From positions 496,001 through 560,000 of the forward strand of contig JACKDU010000006.1 of assembly GCA_020633335.1 (NCBI GenBank): DNA of 64,000 nt. Reading direction: 5' to 3'. How positions within the stretch are numbered: position 1 is the stretch's first letter; every line of letters begins with the position of its first letter. The stretch comes from Myxococcales bacterium. GTDB lineage: Bacteria > Myxococcota_A > Polyangia > Nannocystales > Nannocystaceae. This document shows positions 60,333-64,000 of this stretch, piece by piece. The notes beneath the pieces were generated by a model. The model saw nothing but the letters and a program-made list of their open reading frames with translations. It was not told where the DNA came from and did not search any database. A program made the translations under genes and the position numbers.

Positions 60333-61439
60333 ATGTCGAAGATGCAGCACTCCTCCTACGACGAGTCCGGCGGCTCTCGCCTCGGCGAGTGGCTCCGCTC
60401 GTGGACCCTGGACTTCCACAACCGCACCGTCCTCTTCCGGATCGGCAACTGGATCTTCACGACCTACGCGTTCCTGGCCGGCACCGCCTTCGCCGCGGGC
60501 TTCTCGATCGGCCTCTGGCACGCGTCGATGGCCGGCCTCGACGTCGCCCAGATCGCCAAGGTCTACCTCTTCATCGTCGTCCCGGCGATCCTCGTCGGCC
60601 TCCGCTCCTTCAGCATCATGCTCGAGTGGCGTGAGCTCTTCCGGCGGCCGCTGGCGACCCTGATCAAGCCGGGCTACATGCTCCACGGCGGCATCGCCGG
60701 GGCGGTGATCGCCTTCATCGCCGTCTCGAGCATGTACGACCTGCCGATGCTCAAGCTCTTCGACGGAGCCGCGCTCGCGCAGCCGCTCGGCGAGGCGATC
60801 GCCCGCCTCGGCTGCTACGTCTACGGCTGCTGCTGGGGGCGGCCGACGACCAGCCGCTTCGGCGTCCGCTACACCAGCAAGGACTCGAAGGTGGTCCGCT
60901 GCGCGCCGCACCTCCACGGCGTCAAGATCCACCCGGCCCAGCTCTACGCGCTGGTCGCCTACGCGATCCTCTTCGCGGTGATGGTCGCGCTCCTGCCGGT
61001 CGTCCCCTTCGACGGGGCGCTCGCCGGCGCCTACTGCATCGCCCACTCGCTGATCCGCTTCAGCCTCGAGTTCTTCCGCCAGGACGATCGCGGCAAGCTC
61101 TGGGGCAAGCTCACCCACACCAACCTCTACTCGACGCTGATGGTCCTCGGCGGCGGCGCCATGCTGATCTACGGCTCGCAGTACGGCGATCCGAACCCGC
61201 TCGACGTCTCCCACCGCTTCACCTCGGTGATCGGCAACGGCTCGATCATGGGGTGGATCGCCGCCTACGGCCTGATCTTCGGCGCCGCCTACGGCGTCCA
61301 CTACAAGAAGGTCGGCTCGTGGATCCAGAACCCGAGCGGCGGGATGAAGCCCAACGTCGACGAGCTCAGCATGGGAGCGGTCGCCCGCATGGAGGGGACC
61401 TGCTGCGATCACGACCACGGCGATCACCGCAACCACTAG
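60333..61439 (+). CDS. Lgt-family (prolipoprotein diacylglyceryl transferase-like) membrane protein
   Basis: 368 residues with about seven TM helices. Lgt-type blocks: GYMLHGGIAGAV (the HG motif), EAIARLGCYVYGCCWG (the place of the conserved Arg-containing signature), HPAQLYALVAYAILF and IRFSLEFFRQDDRGK. The signature carries extra Cys (GCxxxGCCxG), seen in a divergent Lgt branch. The C-terminus adds CCDHDHGDHRNH, a metal-binding-like tail not expected in Lgt. It may lipidate prolipoproteins, or be a paralogue with another acceptor. Whether a standard lgt exists elsewhere cannot be seen. Confidence 0.82.
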   Translation: MSKMQHSSYDESGGSRLGEWLRSWTLDFHNRTVLFRIGNWIFTTYAFLAGTAFAAGFSIGLWHASMAGLDVAQIAKVYLFIVVPAILVGLRSFSIMLEWRELFRRPLATLIKPGYMLHGGIAGAVIAFIAVSSMYDLPMLKLFDGAALAQPLGEAIARLGCYVYGCCWGRPTTSRFGVRYTSKDSKVVRCAPHLHGVKIHPAQLYALVAYAILFAVMVALLPVVPFDGALAGAYCIAHSLIRFSLEFFRQDDRGKLWGKLTHTNLYSTLMVLGGGAMLIYGSQYGDPNPLDVSHRFTSVIGNGSIMGWIAAYGLIFGAAYGVHYKKVGSWIQNPSGGMKPNVDELSMGAVARMEGTCCDHDHGDHRNH

Positions 61440-61572
61440 GCGCTCCGCGCCGCGGAGCGAGGAGGCCGGGCGCCGCGCGAGCGGGCCCGGCCTTCGCCGT
61501 CTCTGGGGTCCGCGGCGAGCCGCGGGGCGCGGCCGGTTCCCGGCGGCGGCCGCATCCGCTATAAGCGCGCCC

Positions 61573-63633
<2,061 letters not shown>

Positions 63634-63640
63634 ATTGCGG

Positions 63641-63667
63641 TTGAAAGCGCGCGGCGAAGGCGACAAG
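63641..63667 (+). promoter_or_regulatory. Candidate promoter (TTGAAA-N15-GACAAG) of the last lipoprotein gene
   Basis: TTGAAA (63641-63646), a 15-bp spacer and GACAAG (63662-63667), 9 nt before the ATG. It has the same spacing and the same 14-mer GCGGTTGAAAGCGC as the paralogue 2 promoter. Confidence 0.45.
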
Positions 63668-63676
63668 CTGCCGCCC

Positions 63677-64000
63677 ATGTCGATCGTCGGGCGCCTCTCG
63701 GGATCCCTCTGCAAGCTGGCCCTTGGGACCTTCTGCCTCGGCCTCGTCGCCGGCGTCGCCTGCAAGCCGAAGTACGCGCCGAACGAGCCGGTCGACGGGG
63801 CGCCGGACGCCTGCTGCCGGGTCGCCAACGCCGAGATGACGAAGTTCGCCGGCTGCCGGATCACCCACCGCTGCAAGAACGACGAGCCGATCTGGATGCG
63901 CGGCCACATCAAGTGCTCGCCGGTCGAGGAGGGGCGCTGCGCCGGCGGCCGCTGCTGCGAGTACCGGCCGCTCTACGGCTCGCCGGACGCCGTCCTCTTC
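63677..64000 (+). CDS. Cys-rich lipoprotein, N-terminal part (runs off window)
   Basis: 108 residues are inside the window. The signal peptide ends in VAGVAC (Cys ~29). It continues with paired Cys (ACCRVANAEM, GCRITHRC, CSPVEEGRC, GRCCEYRP) that suggest a compact disulfide domain. Unlike the 50-59 kb lipoproteins there is no Ser/Thr linker at the start. Family unknown. Confidence 0.8.
   Translation, partial: MSIVGRLSGSLCKLALGTFCLGLVAGVACKPKYAPNEPVDGAPDACCRVANAEMTKFAGCRITHRCKNDEPIWMRGHIKCSPVEEGRCAGGRCCEYRPLYGSPDAVLF

Overview
The window is a very GC-rich bacterial chromosome segment with dense, ordinary coding. It most resembles a myxobacterium (Myxococcota, probably the Nannocystis side of the group); this is an inference. 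The basis is the run of lipoproteins with Ser/Thr/Gly linkers and cysteine-rich repeats, a double-kinase Ser/Thr receptor, FHA-sigma54 and PATAN (DUF4388) regulators, and a mreBCD-mrdA-rodA cell-shape operon. I saw no rRNA, tRNA, insertion sequence, prophage or CRISPR array.

Layout. 0-6.9 kb: start of thiC behind a TPP riboswitch, a small lipoprotein, an FHA-sigma54 activator, a TetR plus di-iron (ferritin-like) pair with a clear palindromic operator, a two-gene membrane/pYEATS unit, and a Cys-rich lipoprotein. 7.2-10 kb: PATAN and DUF2062 proteins and an acidic membrane protein. 10-15.8 kb: mreB-mreC-mreD-mrdA-rodA on the minus strand. 16-19.6 kb: a PpiD-like chaperone, an unknown protein and a 73-residue Fis-type HTH protein. 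19.7-30.3 kb: hydrolases, phhB, a Coq4-like fusion with LDLR repeats, rlmN, a methyltransferase, an RND/MMPL exporter, an HMA lipoprotein and a PASTA protein. 30.4-42.1 kb: a complete reductive pyrimidine (uracil/thymine) degradation locus. preT-preA are on the plus strand. Beta-ureidopropionase, dihydropyrimidinase, (methyl)malonate-semialdehyde dehydrogenase and a class III aminotransferase are on the minus strand. A three-gene phosphorelay headed by a globin-coupled histidine kinase lies between the two halves. 42.4-49.2 kb: a lipoprotein, a SurA-like chaperone, a REC/PATAN pair and the double kinase. 49.3-59.9 kb: six surface-type proteins in a row, four of them successive paralogous beta-helix lipoproteins with their own promoters. 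59.9-64 kb: a 59-residue membrane peptide, an Lgt-family membrane protein, an ABC-F ATPase and the start of another lipoprotein.

Two themes stand out. First, the envelope: about a dozen predicted lipoproteins, an Lgt homologue, two periplasmic peptidyl-prolyl isomerases and the rod-shape machinery. Second, gene-start architecture: many genes overlap the upstream stop by GTGA or ATGA, and at least six start codons sit 6-8 nt after a plausible -10 box, which suggests leaderless mRNAs. Three consecutive beta-helix lipoprotein genes share the promoter pattern TTGnCA-N17-RATACT.

All calls were made by reading the sequence and its translations by eye. No database search, structure prediction or promoter model was run.
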